From positions 62,001 through 126,000 of the forward strand of contig JANTQF010000010.1 in the NCBI GenBank assembly GCA_032988165.1: 64,000 nucleotides of DNA. The letters run 5' to 3'. A program made the position numbers and the translations under genes. Origin of the DNA: Emmonsiellopsis sp. PD_33. Taxonomy: Eukaryota; Ascomycota; Eurotiomycetes; Onygenales; Ajellomycetaceae. The notes beneath the pieces are model-generated. The model was not told the DNA's origin, did no database searches, and saw only the letters and a list, made by a program, of their open reading frames with translations. This document shows, in pieces, positions 11,423-22,498 of the stretch; the stretch's first letter is position 1, and each line of letters starts with the position of its first letter.

Positions 11423-14400
11423 TCACTCCCATTTCAACCCCGCAAACTTCTCCTTAAGCACCTTATACAGCATTCCCCTATCACCCACCATCAACCCAGC
11501 CAAATCCAGCGCCTTCTGGCCCCACCGCCGGCTCGCCCCATCGTCCGAAGCGAGATAGAAATCAACAGCCCGATTAAACGTCGTCGTGGAGAGCCATTCG
11601 AGTTCCTCTTCTGGATAATTGGGTAAAGCTACCAGGGCAGATCTTGATCCCGGCCTTGAGTTTGGGCGGCGATCCAACTGCTGATGTTGAGAATGGCTCT
11701 CCCGTGCCAATGCGTATGCCTGGTCCAGCACGCTCTCTGCGACTTGCACGTTAGTGTCTAATGTGAGCTGAAAGAGGCAGCGGATCCAGCGGGAGAGTTT
11801 TGTGGTGTCGTGTGGTTTGCGGTGGCGGAGGATTTGGGTTGTTATTTGCTATATATCCAATATATTTCGCATGAGTGTCTAGTGGCAAAAATATAGGAGG
11901 ATATATTTAAAAAAAAGGGGGGGTTGAGGGTTAGAATTGCCCCGACGCACCTGAAAAACCCGTGTAGTTTCTTCAATAGGAGCATCAGCACAAAGCATTA
12001 TATCTGAAAATATTCCGTACAACTTGTCATCTGCACATGATTGGGATTCATCAATGATCTCATGTAGGCCTTGCCATTGGCGGAGACGGATAGAGGCTTC
12101 GAAGTCGAATGCGAGTAATGTGCTGTGTTTTTTGAGGAGGTCGGTACGACATTTTTCATCGCGGTGGGTAGACATCGAGTTGGTGTGGAACGTTTCTCGG
12201 AAGCTTTGGATGTGGATGCGGGAGTCGAGGTAGTGGTCCTTCTACAAGATGAATGAGCGTTAGTTAGAAAATTAGGACTGGGGTTTTAAACTATATTTTG
12301 AAGGCTTGAATTCTCAGTGGAAATTACCTGAACTTGTACGTCAGGTTCCATTCGCGCCTGAGCCATGCAGAGGATTGCGGCTAGGAAGTGGCAAAGAAGT
12401 TTCCGCAGAGATATATTAGATAGCTGTTCATGGGGTAGATCTAGGGGATATAAGTCGATGATCTAAATTCTAGTTAGCATATCAGCAACTTTCAAGGTCG
12501 AGAAAGTAACGAGCCTTTATACACGTGTTCAAGAGTGAAAGTACAGGGCAATGATCCCAGTTCGTACAGTGCTGCACAGCCAAATTATAGCTATTTTTCG
12601 AAAACCAATCCAGCTCGGAGACCGAAAAGGGGTTACTTGAGTGTCCGTGAGACTTTGTCGCCTGTGTAGATGCTTGTGATAAGTAAGCAAACGAGCCTTG
12701 TAAAAAATCATGGGAAAAGCCTACCGATCCCGAACACGTCGCAAACTTGATTTATGATCTCGGATTCCTTTAACTTAGTCGTACTCAGCTCTGCTATGAG
12801 GAGACGGGCGGTGCATCTTCAGTGCCACTTAGCAAGCAATAAGTCGATTGGAATCAGGTCAAACTCGCTTACCGAAGAAGTGCTGGCAGATGGATGCCGT
12901 CCAATTCCTTCTTATCCACCTTATCAAGAAGTAATTGTAGGACTAGCGCTGCCTGATATTTATTTCCGATATGTTGTGCTTCAGCGACGCAGGCCAGTAT
13001 ATACGTTTCGGACCCCTTGCCTTGGTTGTAAAGAGCCGTCAAACAATCCCGTGCTGCCATATTACTATTAGAGATCGGTAGTAGTAACTGTAGACAGATA
13101 TGCTTACCCAACTCAGGATCCTCTTCTATCAAGGCGACTCTATACATCAGATATTGAGTCAAACTGTCTGATCTCGAGCGTTCAGGCATTTCATTAAATG
13201 CCTGTCGTGCCTTTGCAGTGTCGTTTTTCTTCAGCGCGCATAAGATTAACTTCCTATTATGCTTGAGCCATTGATATCAAATATGGGATTGTTAAGCCAC
13301 GAAGGCAGGTTCCATACCTGGATAGTTTAGATTTATTGGATTCCCCCGCATTTTCGAATATCACATTCTTTGCGAGGAGACACCATTTTTCCGCACTATC
13401 ATATTCTTTGAGTCCAAAAGCGGAGTTGAGCTTTTTCCACAGCAGCTGGCCTAGTATTAGCATAAAACAGGGCCGTAGTTGGGAAAGGGATGCTCACAAT
13501 TAAAGAGGCATATGCTGCCTCTTCACTAAGTGGCTTCCCCAAAAGTTCGGTCAATTTTTCTGCAAGGGATGTGAGGGGATCCAGACCATCTACGAGGCCA
13601 GCTAACGAAGTTTTCATCCAAACGTAGGTAACAAAGGCTCTTTCTAATAGTGCGATGTCACTGCATAAATTTAATCTCTGGAGCAGCAGTTGCTCTAAGG
13701 CATGTGATGCTAATTCTGAACTGTAGAAGTTTAGTCTCAATGTCGAAAAGCCAGGCCGGAATTGAAGCTCACCTCCAATCTCTCAATCGATGGATGTGGC
13801 GCGTTATTCTACATCAAGGTCAGATAGATGTTTGCTAATCACTGAGTAGAGGCACTAACATTTTGAAGTTCGACTCAGTGACAGGAACCGTCCGCACCAG
13901 AAGACACAACTCTGCCATCTCATGAGTCTTTGAACATGGCAGCCCCTGACATGGTGAAGGAACATACTTTCATAATACCGCTGACAGTCTGGCGTGGAGG
14001 CGTTGCTAATAATGTCTAGGGTCAGAAGGATGACGGGGATCCTGTTTCCGTAATCCTACAGAATATCAGCAGCCGGAGCGGAGCATATATTGAAGGGGGT
14101 AATTGAAAGACTCACACGCTCGAGAAGCTCAAGGAAGTTCGAAACTATGGCTTCAGAATCCTCTTGCTGCAACGGTAAATTTGCACGCACTACAAGAAAA
14201 CGGTTTCTTTTAGCTACATCCTATCCCGGAGGAGGCGCGTGATCTAGAACTTACCTAAACCGTGAAGCACAGACAGCCTGAGCTCCCCGGCATCCTGACT
14301 CAACCTCCCAATCTCATGCTGGCATAACGTTTCATACGAGTGCTGCAACCATCTAGCGGCCGGCTCATGCTCGCCCCGCCCCAACATTGATTTCCCAATA

Positions 14401-15562
14401 TCATAGAGAACCCCAGCAAGACTCTCAGCCGCCGTAGGCTCACGTTTTACACATGCTGCATCAATTTTGGAATACATATGTTCCGCAACATCTATCCGGC
14501 CCTGACGCCATGACTGGACCATGCGATGGTTAGTACTTACTTGCTCCAAAGTACAGATAGGTTCTTACCAGCGCGATGCGAAGGATATAATATTCCGTAG
14601 AATATTTATAAATGGCTTCGTCGGACGCATCACCACCTTTATTGCGCGTTGATAGTGCATCTTCTCTAATCGCCGCTTTTTCGAGGACCCCCAGGCCCAG
14701 ATCTAGTTGGTCAAACTCTATAGATGCTTCAATGTTAATATCCGGTCCCCATTATGGAGTGAGGATTGTTAGTTTAGCACGAACCCAAACAAGCCCGTGC
14801 CGTCGTCAGTGCTACTTTTAATAGCCGGATATCATCTATGGGATTTGAATCAGCATCTCTCGAGAACGTTACATAAGAGAATAAGGGGGTGAAAAGTTAC
14901 TTACCAGACCCATCATCACCCTTCCTCCCCGTCCCAGCCTCAATCATGAAAAACGAAAACGCCCTCGCTACGCAGATTAGGTTATTAGCACCGAATAACC
15001 CTCTTAGAATTCTCCTTTTCTCCCCCCAGCAGCATCAACAGAAACAGATCAACCAGTAAAAAAAAGAAATTTAACAAACCAGCACACAAAACCCTGAGAT
15101 CCCCCTTCGACCCATTCCCATTCCCATTCCCACTCCCACTCCCACCCCTCCTCATAACCCTCGTACACATATTCCACAACTTGGTCCCGATAGAATCCAA
15201 CAACACCCGATCCGGAAGCACAGGTACGTTCGTAATTTCCAAGACGCGGTTGATATGTTCGTTGATGCTGTCGAGTTTGCCGTCGAGAACGTTATAGTCC
15301 CCATTTTTACCACTGCTATCACCATCACCACCACCACTACTTCCGTTGTCATTGGTAGAGTATTGGAGGAATATCTTCTGCAGGAACGTGCCGAAGTCTA
15401 CAGACACAGGGTGAAGGAGGAAGTTAGATGCTGTCATATAACACGGAGCTTATGTTAGGGGAGGGAGGAAGGGGAAGGGGAAGGGGCCTGATTGGGCGGA
15501 TGTACAGTACCTAGAACCAACTTCGTCTTTCCTGATGCAGCGCTCCTATGCAACTGTTGCAT
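11423..15562 (-). CDS. SPO22: Meiosis protein Spo22/Zip4-like (TPR protein)
   Basis: Multi-exon gene of roughly 14 or more exons. Recognised exons include about 15562-15511, 15430-15080, 14967-14905 (joining to RAFSFFMIEAG) and the exons encoding DDIRLLKVALTTARACL and YSTEYYILRIAL. A long TPR part follows with SLAGVLYDIGKSMLGRG and ARWLQHSYETL. The C terminus contains WLSTTTFNRAVDFYLASDDG and WGQKALDLAGL, which match the Spo22 family pattern. In yeast Zip4/Spo22 is a ZMM protein on meiotic chromosomes, needed for crossover formation and synapsis. The C-terminal exon is certain. The start is not: the coding frame is open up to 15856, and the family normally has a longer N terminus than starting at 15562 would give. 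Exon borders between 12,200 and 14,250 were not all resolved. Confidence 0.82.
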
Positions 15563-16187
15563 GGCTGGGTGGGATTGAGGTGGGTGGGCTGTTGGATTCA
15601 GCCGTTCCCGCGTGAATCTGCTGATAGGCGTCTGTAGTCTGTAGAAGAACTTGGGATGTTTTGGTACTACAACGGGGTGAAATTTGAAGCTTGGAGAGGG
15701 TGTAGACGGGATATGTCGAGAGAATGACGGGGTGAGGTTGAAAGAAGGTGGATGGGCTAGACCCAAAAGGGGTTGCCCGATTCGTGAGGCTCTTTTCGCT
15801 GGGCAGCGACATACATACAGTACCGGCCAGGTCCAACATGGCATATGGCAGGACAATTGGAAAAGTTCAGGATCTTGAAATCTTCAACCCTGCTTATTCA
15901 GGTGTTTGATATTTAGATCCTGCCAATAACAAAAAAAAAAAAAAAAACAGCGCGCCATTGTGTTGCCCAAAAATAACAGACGAAAAGTAAGTCTAGTTGC
16001 AATGCGGATTGCAGGCCGATTTCCGCAGAAGAAAAAATACAGGGAAGAAAGAATATGGCACGTAACTCATAAGTCCAAGAGGATACTATGAGCAAAGAAG
16101 AGGAGAAAACGTATACACAGCGCAGAAACATATACATATAGAACACCTGAACAGCCATAAAAGAATAGAAACAATGAGAAAGTACAA
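15563..16187. other. Region between Spo22 start and AcuM stop
   Basis: Contains the likely true N-terminal coding part or 5' leader of the Spo22 gene (open minus-strand frames up to 15856) and an A17 run at 15931-15947. The remainder is the 3' flank of the AcuM gene. Confidence 0.4.
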
Positions 16188-18466
16188 TCATCGGTCTGTT
16201 CGTTTCATCGGAAGGAAATTTCCAACGATAAGAGAGGGTCTAAGTAGTGTTTCATTAGCATGCCAATCGACTACACGCACCGCAATCATTTTGCATGGCA
16301 AGGAACTGAGCTCACATATTGTGGGTATCACGGCGGATAGTAAACGAAAAGCAGCATTTGATGCCTTGTCCCGGATTATTCGAATTCGGGTTCTTCAGGG
16401 TACAGCTCGTAAGCATCGCCTTCTGGGTACTGTCGAATGCAATTGCTCCAAACTTCTCCCAGTAGCTAACAAGTTGGTCTTCGACGATTATTTCGTGGAT
16501 CGCAAGTTTGCCCTACAAGCGAAGGATGGAATAGTTAGTATTCCCACCTACAGTATTCAAACATCATGGAAAGAGGGAAAACAAAAGGGTAAAAGCTTAC
16601 GTCTCTCAACGATTCAATCGGGACATCAATAAGTTGAGCCATTTCCTTGTTCCCTCGGAAAATCTGGCCTGTTCGTCTCCAACAGCAAGCCGGTATAGCC
16701 ATACTGGCAAACACACGATCATACTCCATTAGACTCCGTTCAAACCACATCTCAACCACCAATAGTTCCATATCTGTCAGGGATTGCATCCGTTCGCGGA
16801 ATTTGGGACGGAATTTATCGAGCTGGCGAAGGATCTTTTGCCGTGACGCTGGTTCTAGGTGCTTCTCCATGTACGAATTTAAACGAGCGTAACCGCCCAC
16901 GTAGTTGAATGGTTTTAGCAGGCCAGCGTCGTACTTGGCTTTCAGGAGCTTATTCATCCTCTCTTCTGGCGGGTCTGTCCCCGAAGGATCAGCTGCCGTC
17001 ATGTAATATGTCTCCTTCGCCTTCTCGTTTCCTACGTTGCTGCTTGGACGTTGGATTGAGTTTCCAGCGCTCGCGTTTTGGGATGGGGGTGCGAGCTGTG
17101 ATGGAGGTAGCATGGCTTGCTGCTGCTGTTGGTGCTGCTGTTGCTGTTGTTGCTGAAGATATGACCCATTGTTAAGTGGCATATTCGCTGCCACCATCGA
17201 ATTCAGCAGCGATGAATCCGAATACGGACCCGGCATCTCCTCCCCAGGATACATCGAGGCGTCGTCCAGCAAGCTCGTGCTCAGGAAGTCGTTGAGTAGG
17301 TTATATTCGTTGGTGACTTCCGGGTGGTTGAACATATATGACGGGTGGAAGGTGTGCATGTCTTGGAATTGGTTTTGGGCTCCTGCTTGCCAATCGTTAT
17401 ACCCAATCACTGCCCGATGTCAGTAAATTAAAACGACGCAGGCTGCTTGTATAATTTCTCATTGTAAAGAGGTGGATTGCTTACACTGCTGCGGATTAAC
17501 GTTAATTGGTTGGGCTGCTGCTGTCGAAATGCCTTGGGAGGTTGCTGGCGAAGGTTCGATAGAAGCCGATAGATCTGAAAGAGCAGGATTATGGAGCACT
17601 TGATCGCCTATTATCTCATGCGGTTCAATTTTCCGGGGCGTATTTTGCACATTTGCAAAATCATTGTTCGCGGGGCCCTCTTCGTCCGCGGTGGTGGTCT
17701 CGTGCTCGCTTTTCGCCCGTTTGACGTTATCCCGAGGTTCGTCGTGGCAGAGATGGCCTATGTTGCGCTTTATACATCGAGTACATGGCCGTTCCTATTA
17801 AATAAGGGTCCAACAAAGAGACAGAATTAGCCACGTTCTCTCGCTCATAAAAGCATAAAAACGGGATAAAAAAAAAGCCGCTGGAGAAGGGTTCAATAAC
17901 GGTCGTACCGAGTCGCAGGTCATATGCTGTCCGACGCCAATATCAATGATTTCCTTGCTGTCAGCCAAGCCAATTTCTTTGTATACCAAGCCCGCCTGGG
18001 GGGCTCCAGAAGCATGCGGTTATGCGCAGATGCCAGCAAATGGCCGGCAAGGGAGAAAAAAGGTTGTGCCAAAAGGGATAGTAGAGCTCACCGAACGTCG
18101 GCAATAGACACAGGCTGCAGATGTAACAATGATTAGCACGGTGTTGTATTTTCAGCCCGCATCGCTGGGGCAGTAAGCAAAAAAGAAAGCCAAACCCGTC
18201 ATAGATATGCGCAACCACGATTGCAGATGGGCAAAGGGAAACGCACCATGATTGACTTTGCGGCGCTTCTTGGGGCTGGAGCTTGCAGGCGCTCCATCTG
18301 CAGCCTTGGGGGACGAGTGCAAGTTCTTTGTATTCATCTCGCCGGGCGGTGCGTCACCGTCTGTTGTTGTTGTTGTTGTTGAGTTCGAAGGCATAGTGTC
18401 CGAGCCTCCATTACTTGGCCGTTCCCCGTCGTCGTGTGCGGGCAGCCTTTCCCCCTCTGCGGTCAT
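16188..18466 (-). CDS. acuM: Zn2Cys6 transcription factor AcuM/Rds2 (gluconeogenesis regulator)
   Basis: Seven exons (18466-18247, 18114-18092, 17926-17909, 17794-17485, 17409-16601, 16512-16316, 16239-16188) give 542 residues. A basic KKRRKVNH stretch leads into a zinc cluster, Cys-x2-Cys-x6-Cys-x5-Cys-x2-Cys-x8-Cys (ACVYCRRSHMTCDSERPC onward), at about residues 74-104. A poly-Gln tract follows near residue 260. The C-terminal half carries the conserved Rds2-type region (YYMTAADPSGTD, LLKPFNYVGGYARLNSYMEK, CCWRRTGQIFRGNKEMAQL) with a PAS-like fold, ending IPSLIVGNFLPM. In Aspergillus AcuM acts with AcuK to switch on gluconeogenic genes; in yeast Rds2 plays this part. The zinc cluster is split over four exons, two of them only 23 and 18 nt; every junction restores the family sequence. 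It could instead be named ERT2. Confidence 0.9.
17112..17158 (-). repeat. Poly-Gln encoding CAG/CAA tract in AcuM
   Basis: Trinucleotide tract read on the minus strand as seven Gln, one His and five more Gln. Such tracts vary in length between strains and often lie in activation regions. Confidence 0.8.
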
Positions 18467-19513
18467 CAGCGGGTAGAGGCAACCGCTGGCCGTCCAGATC
18501 AATAAGCTTTTAAAGACGGCTGTCGGTTGCACGCAAGGCTGGGCTGTGTGCTGCGCTGCGCGGGGCGAGCCAGGCAGTCTGCGTTCGGTAGTACTGCAGA
18601 GCGACGAAAAGTTGCCGATGGATGCGCGGTGGCTTTCCGTCCAGAGGAGCCGGGCAGCCGTTTCTGGCGCGCGATCGATCGATGAGCCCTGCTGCACGTA
18701 AGCGGGGGAGTGGCGGGAGGTATGCAGGCCCTGGAGGACGGATGACGAAGAGTAGAGATCGATGGAGAATATTTTAGGGCGTCTATCCCCGCCTCCACAA
18801 TCAGGGCTGGCGGTGGTGGGTGGTGAGTGGCCAAAGTCAAGTCGACGTTGGGTCTGGTCTCCATGTTCCCGTGAAATTGGGCCGAGTCTGCAAACTGCCG
18901 AGGGACGTTGCCCGCTCCAGAATTAACTATATTGATATTTTATTTGTCTACTGGCGCCCGTCATCGACGACACGGACTCTGCAATGGCTGGGTTAAACAA
19001 TGGAGAAAATGTAGGTTCTATCTGCTCTCTGACTGTCCTCATAAATAGGTAGATAAAGCCACTGCAAGTAACTACCTGGCGAGGCGATGGAGGTATCTAT
19101 AATAATAATGAAGAGTCCTGCAGCCTCCCCCCGTGCAGGTAGCAAAACCCCCATCGTACGAACGTATGCGCATTCTTGTATTGCGGCTTCTGCTTCCTCG
19201 GCGCTATTTCAGGATTGCCGCGTTCCACCGTCTGCGGTGATGCGCGACTAGCGCAAACAGCTATCCCCAATAGCTAACGTCGCGCAGAAGGATGTGGAGG
19301 CGGCGATGCGATTTCCTAGCTTGGATTCCCAACAGGCTGGAAAACTAGGTCCCAGGATATGCCTTTACGGGGTAGATTCTCAGGCTGTCGGTAGATGTTC
19401 TGCCAGCTAGGAGATAAGCAACCGGCAAGGGCCTTTCCGATAATATCCGCAAACTGCACCGACTCGCGCTGCAGGTTATTACTGTATTGGCTAATGTCGA
19501 CTTCATCTTAGAC
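18467..19513. other. Intergenic, AcuM promoter and CENP-Q 3' flank
   Basis: The AcuM-proximal part is open on both strands but gives no recognisable protein; the minus-strand frame simply extends the AcuM frame upstream. No gene seen between 18,900 and 19,513. Confidence 0.5.
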
Positions 19514-20570
19514 TCAGCCTAATGGTAAAAGGTTCAAGGAGGACTGCGAGCGGGCAATTGCTTCTCCCAGACCAGCAATCTGGCTGGCATTATTTTGCAT
19601 CGATTCAAGATGGTTACGGAGTTGCTTAATCAGGGGGTGAAGTTCTGAATCGGCATCGATCTAGTTCCGAATTGTAAGTTCGTCGGTCGGTCAGGGTCTA
19701 AATATTTGATGCAAGGGTGTTGTTACCTCGCACAGCATGCCCCCGTTATTCTTCGGGCCAGTAAAGCTGAAATCTGCAGCCCCATCACTCTTCTGTCTCG
19801 AACCTTCCAGGCGTCGAATAACTGGGTGGGCCTAGATGCGAAAGTCAGAGATGTGGCTAGACCTCAGGGATGTCCACGGTACCAGTACGTACATTTTTCG
19901 TCTGCCTCTTCCTTTCCGCTTTTGCTGCTTTGGCGTTCTTCTCCAGCTCCTCTAGCTGCGCTGTCTCTTTTGCAAGTTCGGCTTCCTCCCTCTTGATCTC
20001 TGCTCGTAATAGATCTGCAGAGTTGGTGGTTGATGATAATTGGAGCTCCAGAATGCGCTACACAGTATATCAGCTCTGCGTACTGCTCGAAGAGATACTA
20101 AAAAGCTTCTGGTATGTACTGACATTTTCCTCCAACGCGGTTTCGTAGTCAAAATCGGCATCCTTTGTCGCAGGTGGGAAGGGCATTCGGGGTAAACGTC
20201 TCCCTAAACTACCGACAGCAAACATTCATCATAGGTTAGAAATTGGTTACAATGCCGTATCTGCCGTATGAAGACTTAGTAGCCTCGATAAATCAAAAAA
20301 GTGTGCTTACTTCCTCCTCACCGCAACAACAGCGGCCTGCGCATCAATTCGCTTTCGTTCGTCGCGGTGCCTCGTGATAACCGGCCGCTCAATCGAGCGG
20401 AAAAGTTCCTTCACTTTCTCCTGGACAGAGTCAGGCAGTGTAGTCCACTTCGTTTTGATGGTATGTTCTGCAATGTGGCGGGTTCGAGGTTTCAGCATTG
20501 CGAATCTCTTGCGGTCGCGGTCTGGTTCGTCATCGGCCTCATCGCCGCGATGTTTGCGTTTGGGGGGCAT
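19514..20570 (-). CDS. Inner kinetochore protein CENP-Q (COMA/CCAN subunit)
   Basis: Five exons (20570-20311, 20208-20124, 20057-19893, 19831-19727, 19660-19514) give 253 residues. It begins with a basic, disordered N terminus (PPKRKHRGDEADDE), followed by TKWTTLPDSVQEKVKELFRS and RLPRMPFPPATKDADFDYE. A strong coiled coil follows at about residues 117-170, and the C-terminal segment contains LIKQLRNHLESMQNNASQIAG. This succession is the pattern of fungal CENP-Q-like proteins, partners of CENP-U/Ame1-type subunits that link centromeric nucleosomes to the outer kinetochore. All introns are GT-AG with consistent phases. The assignment rests on recalled family pattern; another coiled-coil kinetochore subunit is less likely. 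Confidence 0.75.
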
Positions 20571-20766
20571 AATCGGAGTTAGAGTTGGCGGGAAGGCGAA
20601 GAAAATCAAAACTAATAAGATGGAATAGGTGCAATTGCAGCTGTTGAGAGGCTTGGGATTTGGGACTCTGATGTTTCGACTGTTGATGCTTGTTTATCTG
20701 TTGAGCCGCATCCAAGTCACGTTTCCGAGTCGCGAGATCACATGCAAACGCCAAGACTGTTATCAC

Positions 20767-20772
20767 CACGTG
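20767..20772. promoter_or_regulatory. CACGTG box upstream of CENP-Q
   Basis: CACGTG core about 200 bp before the CENP-Q start codon, in the context ACCACGTGATA. One of five such cores found in upstream regions of this window. Confidence 0.4.
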
Positions 20773-20967
20773 ATATTCTTATCACCATCACCCCACCGCC
20801 CTTATTTATTTTTCATGTGCAACTTCCGATGTTATGAACCTCGATATCTTCTGGTCTCCGCAACAAAAGGAAATATCTAGAAACAAAACAGTTCTCAACG
20901 CGAGAGGGCGGGCTCACGACCTATGCTCTTGGCATCAAGGTCCAGGGGCGGAGTTGAAACTGATTTC

Positions 20968-21700
20968 TCATGCCGGCATGGTCGCCGAAGCCTCTACATC
21001 TAGATTACTCGCCTCCTCTGTAGGGATATCAAACGCCCTATCTCCGTCCAGCGACTTCCAAGCTTTAGCGCGTTTTTCCAGCCAGGCCATCGCTTGGTTG
21101 AATACTCCCACACCAGGTCAATTGGTCAAATCTGGGCGGTGAAGGAGAGACGCTAACGTTTGCAAGTCACTGGAAGTCTGGATGAGGAGATCCATCCCTG
21201 AGGAATGCCCCGGTCTTGCGCCACTCTTCGAGAAAGAGTCTAGAGTTAGTTAACTAGGTCGAGATCCGGACTGCCAGCCTTCAAAACAGCCTCGACGCTA
21301 AGCCCCGCAAATCCGGAGGCTATCCGCAGATTGAACTATGGCTTTCGCTGAGCTAGTCGCCACAAGCGGAGGATTTCTTTCAAATATTCCTCCTGCATCA
21401 TCATGTTTCACACCAAAACAGGCAAGATGTCATCGGCCAATAATACAAAGTTGACGAGTGGTTAGTCCTCTTTTACCAAAACAACGCCCCCAGGCGCAGC
21501 TGAATTTTTTGTTCAGACAGTTCGGTCAAATTTCCAGAAAGCATCTGAAAAAGGGTCGGTCGTTTAGGGTTCATCCCAGCCTCAATTCTTATTATAGTTA
21601 GATCATCCAGATATGCCTTGTCCCTTATCCGCTCAAAAATGTCAACCCGAATACCATGGTTCCCCGCATCGATCTCAATCCCGCCCCACGAATCACTGCA
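20968..21700 (-). pseudogene. Decayed unrecognised coding stretch beside the copia element
   Basis: The minus strand has protein-like stretches broken by stops and frame changes. One near 21,700-21,480 includes YLDDLTIIRIEAG and LFQMLSGNLTELSEQKIQL. Another near 21,440-21,330 reads LLADDILPVLV and EEYLKEILRLWRLAQ. A last one near 21,180-20,968 reads VFNQAMAWLEKRAKAWKSL and ends at a stop. I do not recognise the family. It may be a broken gene, a gene with unresolved introns, or the remnant of an older insertion. CpG is still present here, so it lies outside the mutated block. Confidence 0.3.
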
Positions 21701-22027
21701 ACATCAGATCAGCCCTTGCGGGATTTTGCGGGACTCCAACAGAACCTTGAAGTTTTTTATAGTATTTGGACTGTCACTGCTGTGAGCGCATGTGCTAGCC
21801 TATCCGAAGCTGGCCCGAAAGGTCTAATCCCAAACGCCATCTAATGCATGGATGATGTACCGTCTGTACTTTCCGAGTCATGCTAAGAACAGCATATCCA
21901 AGCGACCAAGATCGAAAATTGCCGCGTCGATTCCCGGAACCCAGGCCCCCCTTGTTGAGGGGGATCTGCATCTGCACAGCTTCTTGTCACTCTCCCTGAT
22001 AAGCGAGAGCTAACTAGCTTGTAAAGG

Positions 22028-22032
22028 GGAAG
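22028..22032. repeat. Left target-site duplication GGAAG
   Basis: Five bases directly before the 5' LTR, identical to 27452-27456 directly after the 3' LTR. Five-bp duplications are the norm for Ty1/copia elements. Confidence 0.85.
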
Positions 22033-22344
22033 TGTGAGAATACGGGGGGTGGCGCGCTATTGAACACTCAGACCTCTGAAGGATTACACACATTCAATCC
22101 TCATGCTCACCATCTTTCATTTTTAGATATATAGATTTTTTCCTCTATTTTTCTCATATAGCAATATCTTCTGATCATTTCAGTGGTTTTCTACACCTAT
22201 TTTGCTAGGTTTTCTCATTTTTGCAATCTCTGGCTATCACATGCTGAGGAATTATAAATAGCAGTGAAATTCACCCTCTTAGATAGTTGAATTAATTAAA
22301 CATCTCCTCTTTTCTTTCACCTATCTATACTATAATCTCTCATA
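22033..22344 (+). repeat. 5' LTR of the copia element
   Basis: Begins TGTGAGAATACGG and ends CTCATA; matches 27141-27451 along its whole length. The expected CA end reads TA, which fits a C-to-T change. The first 25 bp keep several CpGs that are changed in the 3' copy. Confidence 0.93.
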
Positions 22345-22356
22345 GTTATGAGCCCA
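22345..22356 (+). other. Primer-binding site matching the tRNA-iMet anticodon arm
   Basis: GTTATGAGCCCA starts right after the LTR. It is complementary to the anticodon stem-loop of initiator tRNA-Met, as in Drosophila copia and yeast Ty5. It does not match a tRNA 3' end. This implies priming by an internally cleaved half-tRNA. Confidence 0.8.
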
Positions 22357-22498
22357 GTAGATGTCTTCTAGATAGCCTCAGTGAATTACCTTTAATTTTT
22401 TCACTGTCTCTCAGAAACATACTCCTATTTTCTTAAGATTATCCCAGACCTCCTTGAAATACTCTCCTTTTCCTCTATCCCTATATCATTTGAACATC

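Noticed and set aside
16174..16632. Plus-strand open frame of 152 codons
   Set aside because: It is antisense to the last exons of AcuM, whose minus-strand splicing restores the known C-terminal pattern.
22021..22032. Similarity of TAAAGGGGA before the 5' LTR to the purine tract before the 3' LTR
   Set aside because: The 5-bp duplication GGAAG fixes the LTR edge at 22033, so this short match is best explained by chance.
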